Below, in pieces: positions 1 through 7,994 of a stretch of 48,362 nucleotides of DNA. Position numbers and translations under genes: made by a program. Source of the stretch: Ruminococcus sp. UBA7013 (GTDB taxonomy: Bacteria > Bacillota > Clostridia > Oscillospirales > Ruminococcaceae). The stretch spans positions 1 to 48,362 of the forward strand of contig DJXD01000022.1 in assembly GCA_002449585.1 (NCBI GenBank), written 5' to 3'. The notes under the pieces are model-generated. The model was not told the origin of the DNA and ran no database searches. It was given only the letters and a program-made list of their open reading frames with translations. The stretch's first letter is position 1; each line of letters starts with the position of its first letter.

Positions 1-64
1 TCCCCTTTCAAAATTTTATATTCTAATTATCTCATATTTTTGACATTTTGTCAAGAGGGGGGAC

Positions 65-104
65 GCAATTACTCCCCCGCCTCTATAGGCGGGGGAGGAA
101 TTGC
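65..104. repeat. Strong imperfect palindrome, possible mobile-element end
   Basis: An 11-bp perfect GC-rich stem (72-82 with 87-97, four-base loop) is extended by a second 6-bp stem (GCAATT at 65-70 with AATTGC at 99-104) across one A/G mismatch. Neither strand has a T-run after it, so it does not look like an ordinary intrinsic terminator. A strong subterminal hairpin is typical of IS200/IS605-type or MITE-like elements, but no transposase is visible, so that assignment is inference. It directly follows a 20-codon ORF on the minus strand. Confidence 0.55.
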
Positions 105-166
105 TAACTTTTGTTGAATTTTTTCCCACAGTAACAGCATTTCAGATTCTGATAGTTGGCTTTCAT
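104..166 (-). CDS. Candidate 20-aa peptide with a CxxC motif
   Basis: A 20-codon minus-strand ORF starts with ATG at 166, is preceded by a GAGGTG ribosome site about seven bases upstream, and ends at the edge of the palindrome at 65-104. The peptide (MKANYQNLKCCYCGKKFNKS) has Cys9-Cys10-Tyr-Cys12-Gly, like half of a zinc knuckle, and is Lys-rich. It could be a real micro-protein, a leader peptide, or the first codons of a gene lost by deletion or transposition. The good ribosome site is the main argument for translation. Function is unknown. Confidence 0.35.
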   Translation of the reverse strand: MKANYQNLKCCYCGKKFNKS

Positions 167-191
167 GTTTTCACCTCTTTCGGGTACGAGA

Positions 192-216
192 AAACCGTCC
201 TGCGGTCAGGCGGTTT
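192..216 (-). terminator. Possible terminator after the 70-aa ORF
   Basis: AAACCG (192-197) pairs with CGGTTT (211-216) and CCT (199-201) with AGG (208-210), with a one-base bulge and a six-base loop. Read on the minus strand the hairpin is followed by TTTTCTC, a weak T-tract. It overlaps the stop codon of the ORF ending at 206 and lies just upstream of the 20-aa ORF. Confidence 0.4.
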
Positions 217-418
217 CAAATGGTATTCCATATTCTGTTAAGGTTTTTATTGCATAATACGCGTTATAACGTATCATGTCTAATTCTCCGTCAAGAGTGT
301 TTATCTCAGGGTCATTTTCTGTATAAGGATTTGAACAGGCCACAATATCCTGACGTAATGTTTCTATACGTTTCTCTGTCAGCCAATCAGGTTTTTCTAA
401 ATTGGTATTTAATTCCAT
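206..418 (-). CDS. Small hypothetical protein, 70 aa
   Basis: This short acidic protein is read from ATG at 418. A GTG at 427 is also possible, but the GAAGGG ribosome site is better spaced (about ten bases) from the ATG. It has no signal peptide or membrane segment and I do not recognise a family. A second ORF (387-548, minus, 53 aa, ending KYGIKYQFRKT) overlaps its first codons in another frame and is also Glu/Lys-rich; one of the two may be spurious. Both lie downstream of a truncated secreted-protein gene, so the area may be a scar of past rearrangement. Confidence 0.4.
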   Translation of the reverse strand: MELNTNLEKPDWLTEKRIETLRQDIVACSNPYTENDPEINTLDGELDMIRYNAYYAIKTLTEYGIPFETA

Positions 419-489
419 ACTTCTCACACCCTTCTATGCATTTATCAGACCATTTAATCAAAGATTCTTCCAGTTCTTTCTGTTGGTTT

Positions 490-948
490 TCAGTTAATTG
501 AGAAATTGAAAATGCCGCAGAAATTATTACAAAGCATTTCACCATCATGAACGGATTCCATTGGAGCTGCGCCGATAGCTATCCAGTTATTAGCAGGTTC
601 TTCTGTATCCCAGTTTTCATAATTACTAGTATCATTCAAAGCAATATCCGCTGTCAGATTGATCATAGTATTGCGCATTTCATTGCCATTGCGGACGAGT
701 TTGGCAAGCCCGGCGAGTTCTTCGGGAGTGCTGATATTAAATACAGAAACTTCACGGCCGTTTTCCTGCGTAATGACAGTATGTTTTTGATAATACCAGG
801 ATGTATCTGCTGTTCCGTTCCAGATGGCAGTTTCTGCATGAGCCGTTATGATTCCAGAACAAGAAAGCGGTTGTTCCTGTATCATTCCGGCAGGAAACAG
901 AACAGATGTGAATGCTAACAAACCAGCAATTATTTTTTTCATAAGCAT
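490..948 (-). pseudogene. 5' fragment of a secreted GLUG-type surface protein
   Basis: A good N-terminal signal peptide (MKKIIAGLLAFTSVLFPAG, cleavage probably near AHAET) is followed by a segment resembling the opening of large secreted proteins: a 'statement' block with FNISTPEELAGLAKLV, then LTADIALND and NNWIAIG. In those proteins the next element is a GLUG/beta-helix motif of the form FxGxFDGNGHTI. Here the reading stops at FCGIFNFSIN, exactly where that motif should continue, so I call it a truncated gene. The ATG has a GAGGTC ribosome site. It lies 26 bases downstream of the DtxR-like gene on the same strand and may share its transcript. A genuine 152-aa secreted protein is the alternative. 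Confidence 0.5.
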
Positions 949-974
949 AAGACCTCTTCTAAGCTATCAGAGCA

Positions 975-1379
975 TTATTTTTTTTCAACAGGATGACTTT
1001 TGACACGTTCCAGGCTTCTGCCTGTGACATCGCCCAATTTTTTCACTGTTGATCCAGGAAAAGCAGACAGGAACAGAAATGCATGATCTTTTGCTTCAGC
1101 CTTGGAAAGCCGGAGAATTTTCCGGAAAAATGCATATGTCAGATCATAATCGGCATTGAATGTTTCAGCAATTTCCCGGCCTTTTGCTGTCAGGCGGACA
1201 GCTTCGCAATAATCAGGTTCGACGAGTTCCATTCGTACCATACATTTCATCATTTTGCTGACGCTGGGACGAGTCACGCCTAAATCATTGGCAATATCCA
1301 CGCAACGAATTCGTTTTCTGTCATGTTCCAGCTGATAAATACAAAGCAAATAGCGGCACTGTCCTGCACATAATTCCAT
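975..1379 (-). CDS. DtxR/MntR-like winged-helix regulator
   Basis: The 134-aa protein begins with a winged helix-turn-helix: YLLCIYQL, then IANDLGVTRPSVSKMM as the recognition helix, and a wing ending VRLTAKGREIAE. This order matches the DtxR/MntR metalloregulator family. The C-terminal half should carry metal ligands and the dimer interface; here the region (EAKDHAFLFL) only partly resembles the usual E-x2-E-H ligand block, so metal response is uncertain. There is no C-terminal SH3-like domain. It has its own promoter (1416-1444) divergent from the membrane-protein gene at 1537, so it may control that gene. A MarR-type regulator is a less likely alternative. Confidence 0.72.
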   Translation of the reverse strand: MELCAGQCRYLLCIYQLEHDRKRIRCVDIANDLGVTRPSVSKMMKCMVRMELVEPDYCEAVRLTAKGREIAETFNADYDLTYAFFRKILRLSKAEAKDHAFLFLSAFPGSTVKKLGDVTGRSLERVKSHPVEKK

Positions 1380-1415
1380 ATCCGCACATCCTTTCTGATT
1401 TATGAATATGAATTA

Positions 1416-1444
1416 ATTATAACAGGATTGTGAAAAAAAGTCAA
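1416..1444 (-). promoter_or_regulatory. Sigma-A promoter of the DtxR-like gene
   Basis: Minus strand: TTGACT (1439-1444), 17-base spacer, TATAAT (1416-1421). It lies about 40 bases upstream of the ATG at 1379 and is back-to-back with the promoter at 1478-1506. Confidence 0.85.
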
Positions 1445-1477
1445 GACCTATTTCGGAAATGATTTTACTTTTCTGTC

Positions 1478-1506
1478 TTGACGGATAAGCTTTTTCATGC
1501 TATAAT
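1478..1506 (+). promoter_or_regulatory. Sigma-A promoter of the gene at 1537
   Basis: TTGACG (1478-1483), 17-base spacer, TATAAT (1501-1506), followed by a GAGGGGG ribosome site and ATG at 1537. The -35 boxes of the two divergent promoters are only 33 bases apart, so one bound protein could affect both. Confidence 0.88.
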
Positions 1507-1536
1507 AAAAAAAACAGTTATGAGGGGGCGTTTTTC

Positions 1537-2334
1537 ATGGATGATACTTCACATTATGCAAAATGTCTGACATTGACTCAGAAATATAAAAAAACGCATA
1601 TGAAGCGGTTTGTGTTGACACCGCTGTGTCTGCTGATGAATTTTTATGCACATGTCATGACATTTGGTGTAAAATATTCTGGAGACAGCTGGCAGCTAGC
1701 TCGGTTTCAGCAGATGGAAGCAGCACAGGAATCCGGTGAAACCTTGACTTCTGTTTCAAATGGAAATGGGTTTTCTATTTTTTTACTGATCTTATGTATT
1801 ATAACGATCATAATGGGCAAATATATGCAAGTAAAATGGCTGAAATGGGTTTCCGGGATTTCCGGTTTTCTTTCTTTGGTGATGATTACTTATACCAATC
1901 ATCATGCGGCTGTCCTACAGGCAGAACGCACAGGAGCAGAATATCATATTTCTAATATGGCCTATGGAATGTCTGTACTTTCTGTATTGATTAGTATTAT
2001 GACAATAATATTGGCACTTTTTTCAGAATCGCATTATTTGAAATGCTTTATAGCATTACTGATTTCGATTATTATGGGAGTAGTGATAAATTGTTATCAT
2101 CTGGCATTTGGAATTGTATTGCTGATAATTTGGCTGACAGCTGTTCCTGAATTTAAAATGATGAATTGGATCAAGAAGCAGCCAGGTTATCCACATTTCA
2201 ATGAAAGATTTGATGAACAGAATGCGCATCCAGAGTATGAAGCGATTCATCAATTAGATGGTGTCAGCACCGCAGTTATGACAGAATTAGAGATTCCAGA
2301 AACAACTTCGTCTGAAAATTCTGAAAATCATTGA
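1537..2334 (+). CDS. Multipass membrane protein of unknown function
   Basis: A 265-aa protein with about five hydrophobic segments: one near residues 28-45, then a block between about 75 and 210 (for example FLLILCIITIIMG and LSVLISIMTIILALF). The N-terminus is charged and the C-terminal 55 residues are soluble, acidic and Ser/Thr-rich, probably cytoplasmic. I recognise no catalytic or transport motif. It is monocistronic or at the head of the murD operon; murD has its own promoter overlapping the end of this gene. Divergence from a DtxR-like regulator makes a metal-related role possible, but that is only context. Confidence 0.75.
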   Translation: MDDTSHYAKCLTLTQKYKKTHMKRFVLTPLCLLMNFYAHVMTFGVKYSGDSWQLARFQQMEAAQESGETLTSVSNGNGFSIFLLILCIITIIMGKYMQVKWLKWVSGISGFLSLVMITYTNHHAAVLQAERTGAEYHISNMAYGMSVLSVLISIMTIILALFSESHYLKCFIALLISIIMGVVINCYHLAFGIVLLIIWLTAVPEFKMMNWIKKQPGYPHFNERFDEQNAHPEYEAIHQLDGVSTAVMTELEIPETTSSENSENH

Positions 2335-2359
2335 TTTTTCAGAAAAGATCTGTTATAAT
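2331..2359 (+). promoter_or_regulatory. Promoter of the murD operon
   Basis: TTGATT (2331-2336), 17-base spacer, TATAAT (2354-2359). The -35 box overlaps the stop codon region of the preceding gene. A GGGAG ribosome site follows at about 2387. Confidence 0.85.
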
Positions 2360-2394
2360 AGAAAGTAGACTGCTTATTTATTTTAAAGGGAGAC

Positions 2395-3792
2395 ATGAAC
2401 ATGAATCAAATTCAGAAATTTTTTGAAGAGCTGAAACAGAAATCCGTAGCTTTTATTGGCACAGGTGTGAGCCATACGGAATTAATCAAGAAGTTCAGAG
2501 AAAAAGAAATTCCGGTAACTGTGTGCGATAAAAGAAATGCAGATCAGTTTCAGGAAGTGTATGACATGCTTTCGGCATTGGGTGTAAAATTTATTCTTGG
2601 GGAAAAATATCTGGATTCCCTCACAGATTTTGATCTTGTATTCCGCACCCCTGGCATGTATTTTAATCATCCAGCCATTACCAAAGCAAGACAGGCAGGC
2701 GTTGCGATTACTTCAGAAATGGAAGTTTTTTTTGATCTGTGCCCCTGTAAAATTTATGGGGTTACTGGATCAGATGGAAAATCTACCTCTACGACACTGA
2801 TCTCTGAAATTCTTTCTGCCTCTGGAAAAACGGTTCATAAAGGCGGAAATATTGGCCGGGCACTGCTTCCCATTATTGAAGAAATTCAGCCGGAAGATGC
2901 AGCTGTTGTTGAGCTTTCCAGCTTTCAGCTGATTTCTATGAGAAAGTCCCCGGATACGGCCTTGATCACAAATATTACACCGAATCATCTGGATGTGCAT
3001 GGCACAATGGAAGAATATACAGAAGCGAAAACTAATTTGATCCGGCATCAGAATGCTTTTTCCAGAACAGTGTTAAATCTGGATAATGAGGGAACAAAAG
3101 CACTTGCGCCGTTGGTACGTGGAAAATTAAACTGGTTTACCAGACGGGAAATTCCGGATCGGGGTGCTTTTCTCCGGGAGGATGGCATGTTATGCTATAT
3201 TGAAAATGAACAGGTGACACCCGTGATTCATAAAGATGAAATCAGAATCCCCGGAATGCATAATGTTGAAAATTTCCTTGGTGTAATTGCGGCATTATGG
3301 GGAGAAGTAAGTATAGATGCGATTGTGAAAGTAGCAAAAGAATTCGGCGGTGTGGAACATAGAATTGAATTTGTCCGTGAGCTGAACGGCGTAAAATATT
3401 ATAATGATAGTATCGCTACCAGCCCGACCAGAGTGCTTGCCGGATTAAATAGCTTTTCTCAGAAATTAATTGTCCTTGCAGGGGGCTATGATAAAAAAAT
3501 TCCATTTGAACCGATGGCGGAAACGGTCTGCGATAAAGTCAAGATCTTGATTCTGATGGGTTTGACTGCGGATAAGATTGAAAAGGCTGTCACATCTGCT
3601 AAAAATTATCATCCGGATGCATTGCAGATCATTCATGTGAATTCTATGGAGGAAGCTGTGGAAACGGCCTTTCAAAAAGCACAGCCGGGTGATATTGTCA
3701 CATTATCTCCAGCATGTGCAAGTTTTGACTGGTATCCGAATTTTGAAGTTCGTGGCCAGCATTTCAAGAGATTAATCAAGGAGCTGTCATGA
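2395..3792 (+). CDS. murD: UDP-N-acetylmuramoyl-L-alanine--D-glutamate ligase
   Basis: Cytoplasmic Mur ligase that adds D-glutamate to UDP-MurNAc-L-Ala in peptidoglycan precursor synthesis, using ATP. At 465 aa it has the normal MurD length. The N-terminal Rossmann-like domain (IGTGVSHTELI) is followed by the central ATPase domain with the P-loop GVTGSDGKST at residues 122-131, the VVELSSFQL and NITPNHLDVHG motifs, and the C-terminal domain with EHRIEFV, YNDSIATSPT and LAGGYDKKIPFE. GSDGK in place of GTNGK is common in clostridial MurD. ATG 2395 and ATG 2401 are both possible. It overlaps the next gene by four bases and heads a five-gene operon that is otherwise not cell-wall related. Confidence 0.96.
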   Translation: MNMNQIQKFFEELKQKSVAFIGTGVSHTELIKKFREKEIPVTVCDKRNADQFQEVYDMLSALGVKFILGEKYLDSLTDFDLVFRTPGMYFNHPAITKARQAGVAITSEMEVFFDLCPCKIYGVTGSDGKSTSTTLISEILSASGKTVHKGGNIGRALLPIIEEIQPEDAAVVELSSFQLISMRKSPDTALITNITPNHLDVHGTMEEYTEAKTNLIRHQNAFSRTVLNLDNEGTKALAPLVRGKLNWFTRREIPDRGAFLREDGMLCYIENEQVTPVIHKDEIRIPGMHNVENFLGVIAALWGEVSIDAIVKVAKEFGGVEHRIEFVRELNGVKYYNDSIATSPTRVLAGLNSFSQKLIVLAGGYDKKIPFEPMAETVCDKVKILILMGLTADKIEKAVTSAKNYHPDALQIIHVNSMEEAVETAFQKAQPGDIVTLSPACASFDWYPNFEVRGQHFKRLIKELS

Positions 3793-4796
3793 AAAATTTA
3801 AAAGCATTATTAACAGAGCTTTGCACAGTACCGGGAATTTCCGGGGATGAATCTGCAATTGCAGAGCTGGCATGTCAAAAATTAAAAGTTTATTGCGCAG
3901 ATGCATGTATCAAGAATGGCAATGTGATTGGTACTTTGGGGAATCCAGAGGGAGTGCATGTTATGTTAGATGCACATCTGGATCAGGTCGGCCTGATTGT
4001 AACAAGTATTACAGAAGATGGATTTTTAACCGTGGGAAATATCGGCGGACTGGACAGACGCTGGTTTCCGGCGCAAAGAGTTTGCATTCATGGAAAAGAA
4101 AAGATCTATGGCATTATTGCAACTATGCCGCCGCATCTGACCAGCGGAGAGGAAACTGTGCTGAAAATAGAGCAGATCCGGATTGATACGGGTTATTCTG
4201 CCAAAGAGCTGAAAAATATTGTATCTCCGGGAGATAGTGTGACATTCACAGGAATCACGGGAGAACTTCCCGGCGGATGGTTTACTTCTCCGGCTTTGGA
4301 TGATCGTTCAGGAATCGCTGTGATTTTATATGCATTGGAAGAATTAAAACAGGAAACACTTCCCTGCAAAGTCAGCATTTTATTTTCTCATCGTGAGGAA
4401 GTCAATGGGGGCGGCGCAAAAACGGGCTGTTTTGGGATTTATCCGGATATTGCGCTTGCTGTGGATGTTTCTTTTGCAGGAGATGGCAGAAATAATACAG
4501 GTGTTCCCGGCAAAGGCGCAATGATTGGCTTTTCTCCTGCATTATCAAGGGAAATTTCAAAACGGCTGGTGACGGTTGCGGAAGAAAAGAAACTGCCCTA
4601 TCAATATGAAGTCATGCATGGCAGAACCGGCACAAATGCAGATGATTTTTCTGTTTGTCGGGAAGGAGTCAAGGCATGTACAGTTTCATTCCCATTATTT
4701 CATATGCATACGCCTGTGGAAATGCTTTGTCTGGATGATATTGAGAATACAGGCAAATTACTGGCGGCATTTTTGAGGGGGTGCGTTTCATGCTGA
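3789..4796 (+). CDS. M42 family metallo-aminopeptidase (first of a pair)
   Basis: Predicted cytosolic di-metal aminopeptidase of the M42 (TET peptidase/glutamyl aminopeptidase) family, trimming oligopeptides. Visible metal and catalytic residues are H63 and D65 (AHLDQVG), D171-D172 (ALDDRSG), E203-E204 (HREEV), the Asp of AVDVS, and the His of the C-terminal LFHMHTP. The length of 335 aa fits the family. Two departures stand out: the usual HMDEVG is HLDQVG, and the usual EEVGLRGA is EEVNGGGA. The start codon overlaps the murD stop. It is immediately followed by a second M42 gene, so the two may form a mixed particle or cover different substrates. Confidence 0.88.
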   Translation: MKNLKALLTELCTVPGISGDESAIAELACQKLKVYCADACIKNGNVIGTLGNPEGVHVMLDAHLDQVGLIVTSITEDGFLTVGNIGGLDRRWFPAQRVCIHGKEKIYGIIATMPPHLTSGEETVLKIEQIRIDTGYSAKELKNIVSPGDSVTFTGITGELPGGWFTSPALDDRSGIAVILYALEELKQETLPCKVSILFSHREEVNGGGAKTGCFGIYPDIALAVDVSFAGDGRNNTGVPGKGAMIGFSPALSREISKRLVTVAEEKKLPYQYEVMHGRTGTNADDFSVCREGVKACTVSFPLFHMHTPVEMLCLDDIENTGKLLAAFLRGCVSC

Positions 4797-5818
4797 ATGA
4801 TCTGAAAGAATTATGTGCTTTGAATGGCATTTCCGGAGAAGAATCAGAGATCAGGGAGTATTTGATTGCAAAAATCAAGAATTTTCCGGATATTCTGGAA
4901 TGCCGGACGGATGCACTTGGAAATTTATTAGTTTATAAAAAAGGCCGTCAGTCAGCAAAACATCGTGTCATGATTGGTGCGCATATGGATGAGGTTGGCT
5001 TAATCGTGACAGAAATCCGGTCAGATGGAACTTGTCTGCTGGATACTGTCGGAGGGGTTGAGCCTGATGTATGTATTGGCCGGGCGGTACAGATTCCAGG
5101 TGTTGGATTCGGCGTGATTGGCTGTCAACCGGTACATCAGCTTACTAAGAAAGAACGGGAACAGAAACCGGATCAGAAACAGCTGATTCTTCATGTTGGT
5201 GTGGATTCAGATGAGAAAGTCCGGGAACTTGGTATTTTCCCAGGGATGGCGGTTTGCTATCACAGCGAATGGACAGAACTAGGCGGCGGCCGTGTGGCAT
5301 CCAAAGCGATTGATGATCGTTTTGGATGTGCGGCCATGCTGAAATTATTGGAATCAGAAATTGCTTATGATACTTGGTTTTGCTTTTTTGTACAGGAAGA
5401 AATCGGCCTGAGAGGAAGCAAAACGGCGGCTTATGCGATAGATCCGGAATTTGCCTTGATTCTGGAGACAACAACAGCGGCAGATCTGGACAATGTGCAT
5501 GATGATGCAGCTGTATGTTATCTCGGACGAGGAGCGGTTGTGCTGTTCATGGATCGTGCAACGATTTATGATAAAGAATTATATCAGTTAGCTTTTAAAG
5601 AAGCCGAAAATGCAAAAATTCCCTGTCAGACGAAAACTAGAATTGCAGGCGGCAATGATGCCGGCTCTGTGCATATTTCCCGGAATGGTGTCCGCACGTT
5701 GGCGATCTCGATCCCGTGCAGATATTTACATTCGCCTTATTGTACAGCACAGATCAGTGATATGAATGCAAGTCTCCAATTAGCAGAAAGAATGCTTGAA
5801 AGAATGCATGAATTATGA
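4790..5818 (+). CDS. M42 family metallo-aminopeptidase (second of a pair)
   Basis: Second M42 peptidase, 342 aa from ATG 4790. That start has a GAGGGGG site eight bases upstream; an in-frame GTG at 4781 sits inside the ribosome site and is less likely. Motifs are closer to consensus than in the upstream paralogue: GAHMDEVGLI, AIDDRFGC, QEEIGLRGS, and IPCRYLHSPYC with the last metal His. It overlaps the preceding gene by seven bases and the next by four, so translation is coupled. The expected role is intracellular peptide turnover. Confidence 0.9.
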   Translation: MLNDLKELCALNGISGEESEIREYLIAKIKNFPDILECRTDALGNLLVYKKGRQSAKHRVMIGAHMDEVGLIVTEIRSDGTCLLDTVGGVEPDVCIGRAVQIPGVGFGVIGCQPVHQLTKKEREQKPDQKQLILHVGVDSDEKVRELGIFPGMAVCYHSEWTELGGGRVASKAIDDRFGCAAMLKLLESEIAYDTWFCFFVQEEIGLRGSKTAAYAIDPEFALILETTTAADLDNVHDDAAVCYLGRGAVVLFMDRATIYDKELYQLAFKEAENAKIPCQTKTRIAGGNDAGSVHISRNGVRTLAISIPCRYLHSPYCTAQISDMNASLQLAERMLERMHEL

Positions 5819-6606
5819 TTAAACAGATTATACAAGAATGTGATTTAAATACATATCTGCTCCGGAAATCATGGCGAGGGCGGAAAATGTATTCGTATTA
5901 TAAAGCCTATGGGCTGAATTATCCATTTTGTCAGTTTTATACTGTAGGTGAAGAAGGTATTTTATTATGCCTTAACAGTACAATCTTGATTGTCAATGCA
6001 GATATTGCAGAAACACAAAATCTTGCTTTATTTATCCAGATGCATCAGCCATTTCGGGTAGAATGCAATGAACCTGTCCGGGCAATGCTGGCACAGCGGC
6101 TTTCAGATTATCAATCACTGCATAGAACAACATTTCAGCTGATGCCTGACCCGGATGATCATAATTTTGATGAAGCAGAAATAGAATTTAATCCGTCATT
6201 AGAACAAGTATATCAGATTTTGCAGGCAGGGTTTCCGAATTTGCAGGATTATGCGCTCTGGTTGACGGATACATCACACAGATGCCGCCATGGTGTCAGC
6301 CATGTGCTGACATATCGAAACAGCACCACAGCGACAATCATGTTTGATATTGATAATCATGTGCTTGTGGGACAGGTGGCAACCCTGCCGGAAGCCCGTG
6401 GCCTTGGCCATGCAAGAATGTTTTTGCGATGGCTGGCCGGATGGCTGGCACAGTTCGACAAGACAGCCGCACTCTATGCGCTGGATATTCGTGAAAGTTT
6501 TTACAGAGAAATCGGCTTTCAGGTGATGGATACGGAATATGTTCTGGAACGAACCGGACAGGCACAGGATAATATCACGAAAGGATTGCTTGACAATGGT
6601 ACATGA
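5815..6606 (+). CDS. GNAT family acetyltransferase
   Basis: The 263-aa protein has a C-terminal GNAT fold: a beta-4 strand, then the acetyl-CoA loop in VATLPEARGLGHARMFL (residues about 190-206, matching R/Q-x-x-G-x-G/A), and the late motif SFYREIGFQV (about 229-238). The N-terminal 130 residues form a separate region similar in size to the N-terminal half of tandem-GNAT proteins but without an acetyl-CoA loop, so it is probably a degenerate first GNAT unit. The substrate is unknown. ATGA overlap with the upstream M42 gene and an 11-base overlap with the downstream PLP-enzyme gene place it firmly in the operon. Confidence 0.78.
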   Translation: MIKQIIQECDLNTYLLRKSWRGRKMYSYYKAYGLNYPFCQFYTVGEEGILLCLNSTILIVNADIAETQNLALFIQMHQPFRVECNEPVRAMLAQRLSDYQSLHRTTFQLMPDPDDHNFDEAEIEFNPSLEQVYQILQAGFPNLQDYALWLTDTSHRCRHGVSHVLTYRNSTTATIMFDIDNHVLVGQVATLPEARGLGHARMFLRWLAGWLAQFDKTAALYALDIRESFYREIGFQVMDTEYVLERTGQAQDNITKGLLDNGT

Positions 6607-7876
6607 TTTTTTTGAAATTGATCCGGAACTGGAAGCACTCGCCCGACAGGCAGAACAGGATTGTGCTGCCTGTTTTTCCCGGATAGAGCAGACTGCCCGG
6701 CATAATGCAGCAAAAGTGCTGAAAGCATTTGCAGATCAGAAAGTGAGTGAATCTTGTTTTGGAATCAGTACAGGCTATGGCTATGGCGATCTGGGGCGGG
6801 ATGTGCTGGATAAAGTTTGGTCGCAGGTGCTTGGAACAGAAGATGCACTTGTCAGACATCAGTTTGTTTCCGGTACACATGCGCTGACGGTGGCATTGTT
6901 CGGCATTCTCCGGCCGGGCGATGAAATTGTTTTCGTGACGGGTATGCCATATGATACACTTCATGAAGTAATTGGCCTGAGCGGAACGCCCGGAAATGGA
7001 TCTTTGAAAGATTTCGGCGTGAAAGCAAATATTATAGATCTGACACCGGAAGGAAAGCCTGATCTTGCAAAAATTGCAATTTCGCTGGCACATGCAAAAG
7101 TTGCCTATATTCAGCGATCACGGGGCTATTCTCTCCGGACGGCGTTCACAATCCGGGAACTGAAAGAATTATGTCAGGTGATCCGGAAGGCTAACCCGGA
7201 AATTATTATCATGACAGATAATTGCTATGGCGAATTTGTAGAAGAAACAGAGCCATCAGCTGTGGGAGCAGATTTGATCATTGGCTCTATGATCAAGAAT
7301 GCAGGCGGCGGCATTGCCCGAACAGGCGGCTATATTGCAGGAAAAGCAAATCTTGTGGAGCTTTGTGCCTATCGGCTGACCTGTGTCGGATTGGGAAAAG
7401 AAGTCGGCTGTACGCTGGGGATGAATCGGGAATTATTCCAAGGTTTGTATCTTGCGCCGGATGTCACTGCCAATGCGCTGAAAACCGCAGCATTTGCATC
7501 CGCATTATTCACCCGGCTGGGTTTCCGGTGTACGCCGGAATATGATGCATTAAAAGGCGATATTGTCACGGCGGTTGAGCTGGGTTCGGCTGAAAATCTG
7601 ATTGCATTTTGTCAGGGCATTCAGAAAGGCTCACCTGTGGACGCTTATGTCACGCCTGAACCCTGGGACATGCCTGGCTATGAAAATCAGGTGATCATGG
7701 CGGCAGGTGCATTCACAAATGGTGCATCAATTGAGCTTTCTGCGGATGGGCCTCTTCGGCCACCCTATGCGGCATGGCTTCAGGGTGGGCTGACTTATAG
7801 CACAGGCCGGATCAGTATTCTGCTGGCCGCACAAGAACTGATTAGTCGGGGACTTGTAAAGATTGCTGAAAAATAA
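6596..7876 (+). CDS. Methionine gamma-lyase/aluminium-resistance family PLP enzyme
   Basis: Cytoplasmic fold-type I PLP enzyme, 426 aa. Key signatures are GYGYGDLGRD near the N-terminus, the SGTHALTVALFGILRPGDE segment, the TDNCYGEFVEE motif and the PLP lysine in SMIKNAGGGIARTGGY. This set is characteristic of the family annotated as 'aluminium resistance protein' or 'methionine gamma-lyase family protein' in Firmicutes; the true substrate is not settled. ATG 6596 is chosen because AAAGGA lies ten bases upstream, although the frame stays open to 6539. It is the last gene of the murD operon. Confidence 0.86.
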   Translation: MVHDFFEIDPELEALARQAEQDCAACFSRIEQTARHNAAKVLKAFADQKVSESCFGISTGYGYGDLGRDVLDKVWSQVLGTEDALVRHQFVSGTHALTVALFGILRPGDEIVFVTGMPYDTLHEVIGLSGTPGNGSLKDFGVKANIIDLTPEGKPDLAKIAISLAHAKVAYIQRSRGYSLRTAFTIRELKELCQVIRKANPEIIIMTDNCYGEFVEETEPSAVGADLIIGSMIKNAGGGIARTGGYIAGKANLVELCAYRLTCVGLGKEVGCTLGMNRELFQGLYLAPDVTANALKTAAFASALFTRLGFRCTPEYDALKGDIVTAVELGSAENLIAFCQGIQKGSPVDAYVTPEPWDMPGYENQVIMAAGAFTNGASIELSADGPLRPPYAAWLQGGLTYSTGRISILLAAQELISRGLVKIAEK

Positions 7877-7936
7877 AAAAAATTTACAAATCAAATACAA
7901 ATCTTGACGGAAAATATTTACAAATACACAAAAAGG

Positions 7937-7965
7937 TTGACATCTTTCCCCAAACCTGTTAAAAT
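7937..7965 (+). promoter_or_regulatory. Promoter of the PASTA protein gene
   Basis: TTGACA (7937-7942), 17-base spacer, TAAAAT (7960-7965). Upstream, TTTACAAAT occurs twice (7883-7891 and 7917-7925), a possible activator or repressor site. An AAGGAGG ribosome site precedes the ATG at 7995. Confidence 0.82.
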
Positions 7966-7994
7966 AAGATAAGAAACAGAAAGGAGGCCTGCTG

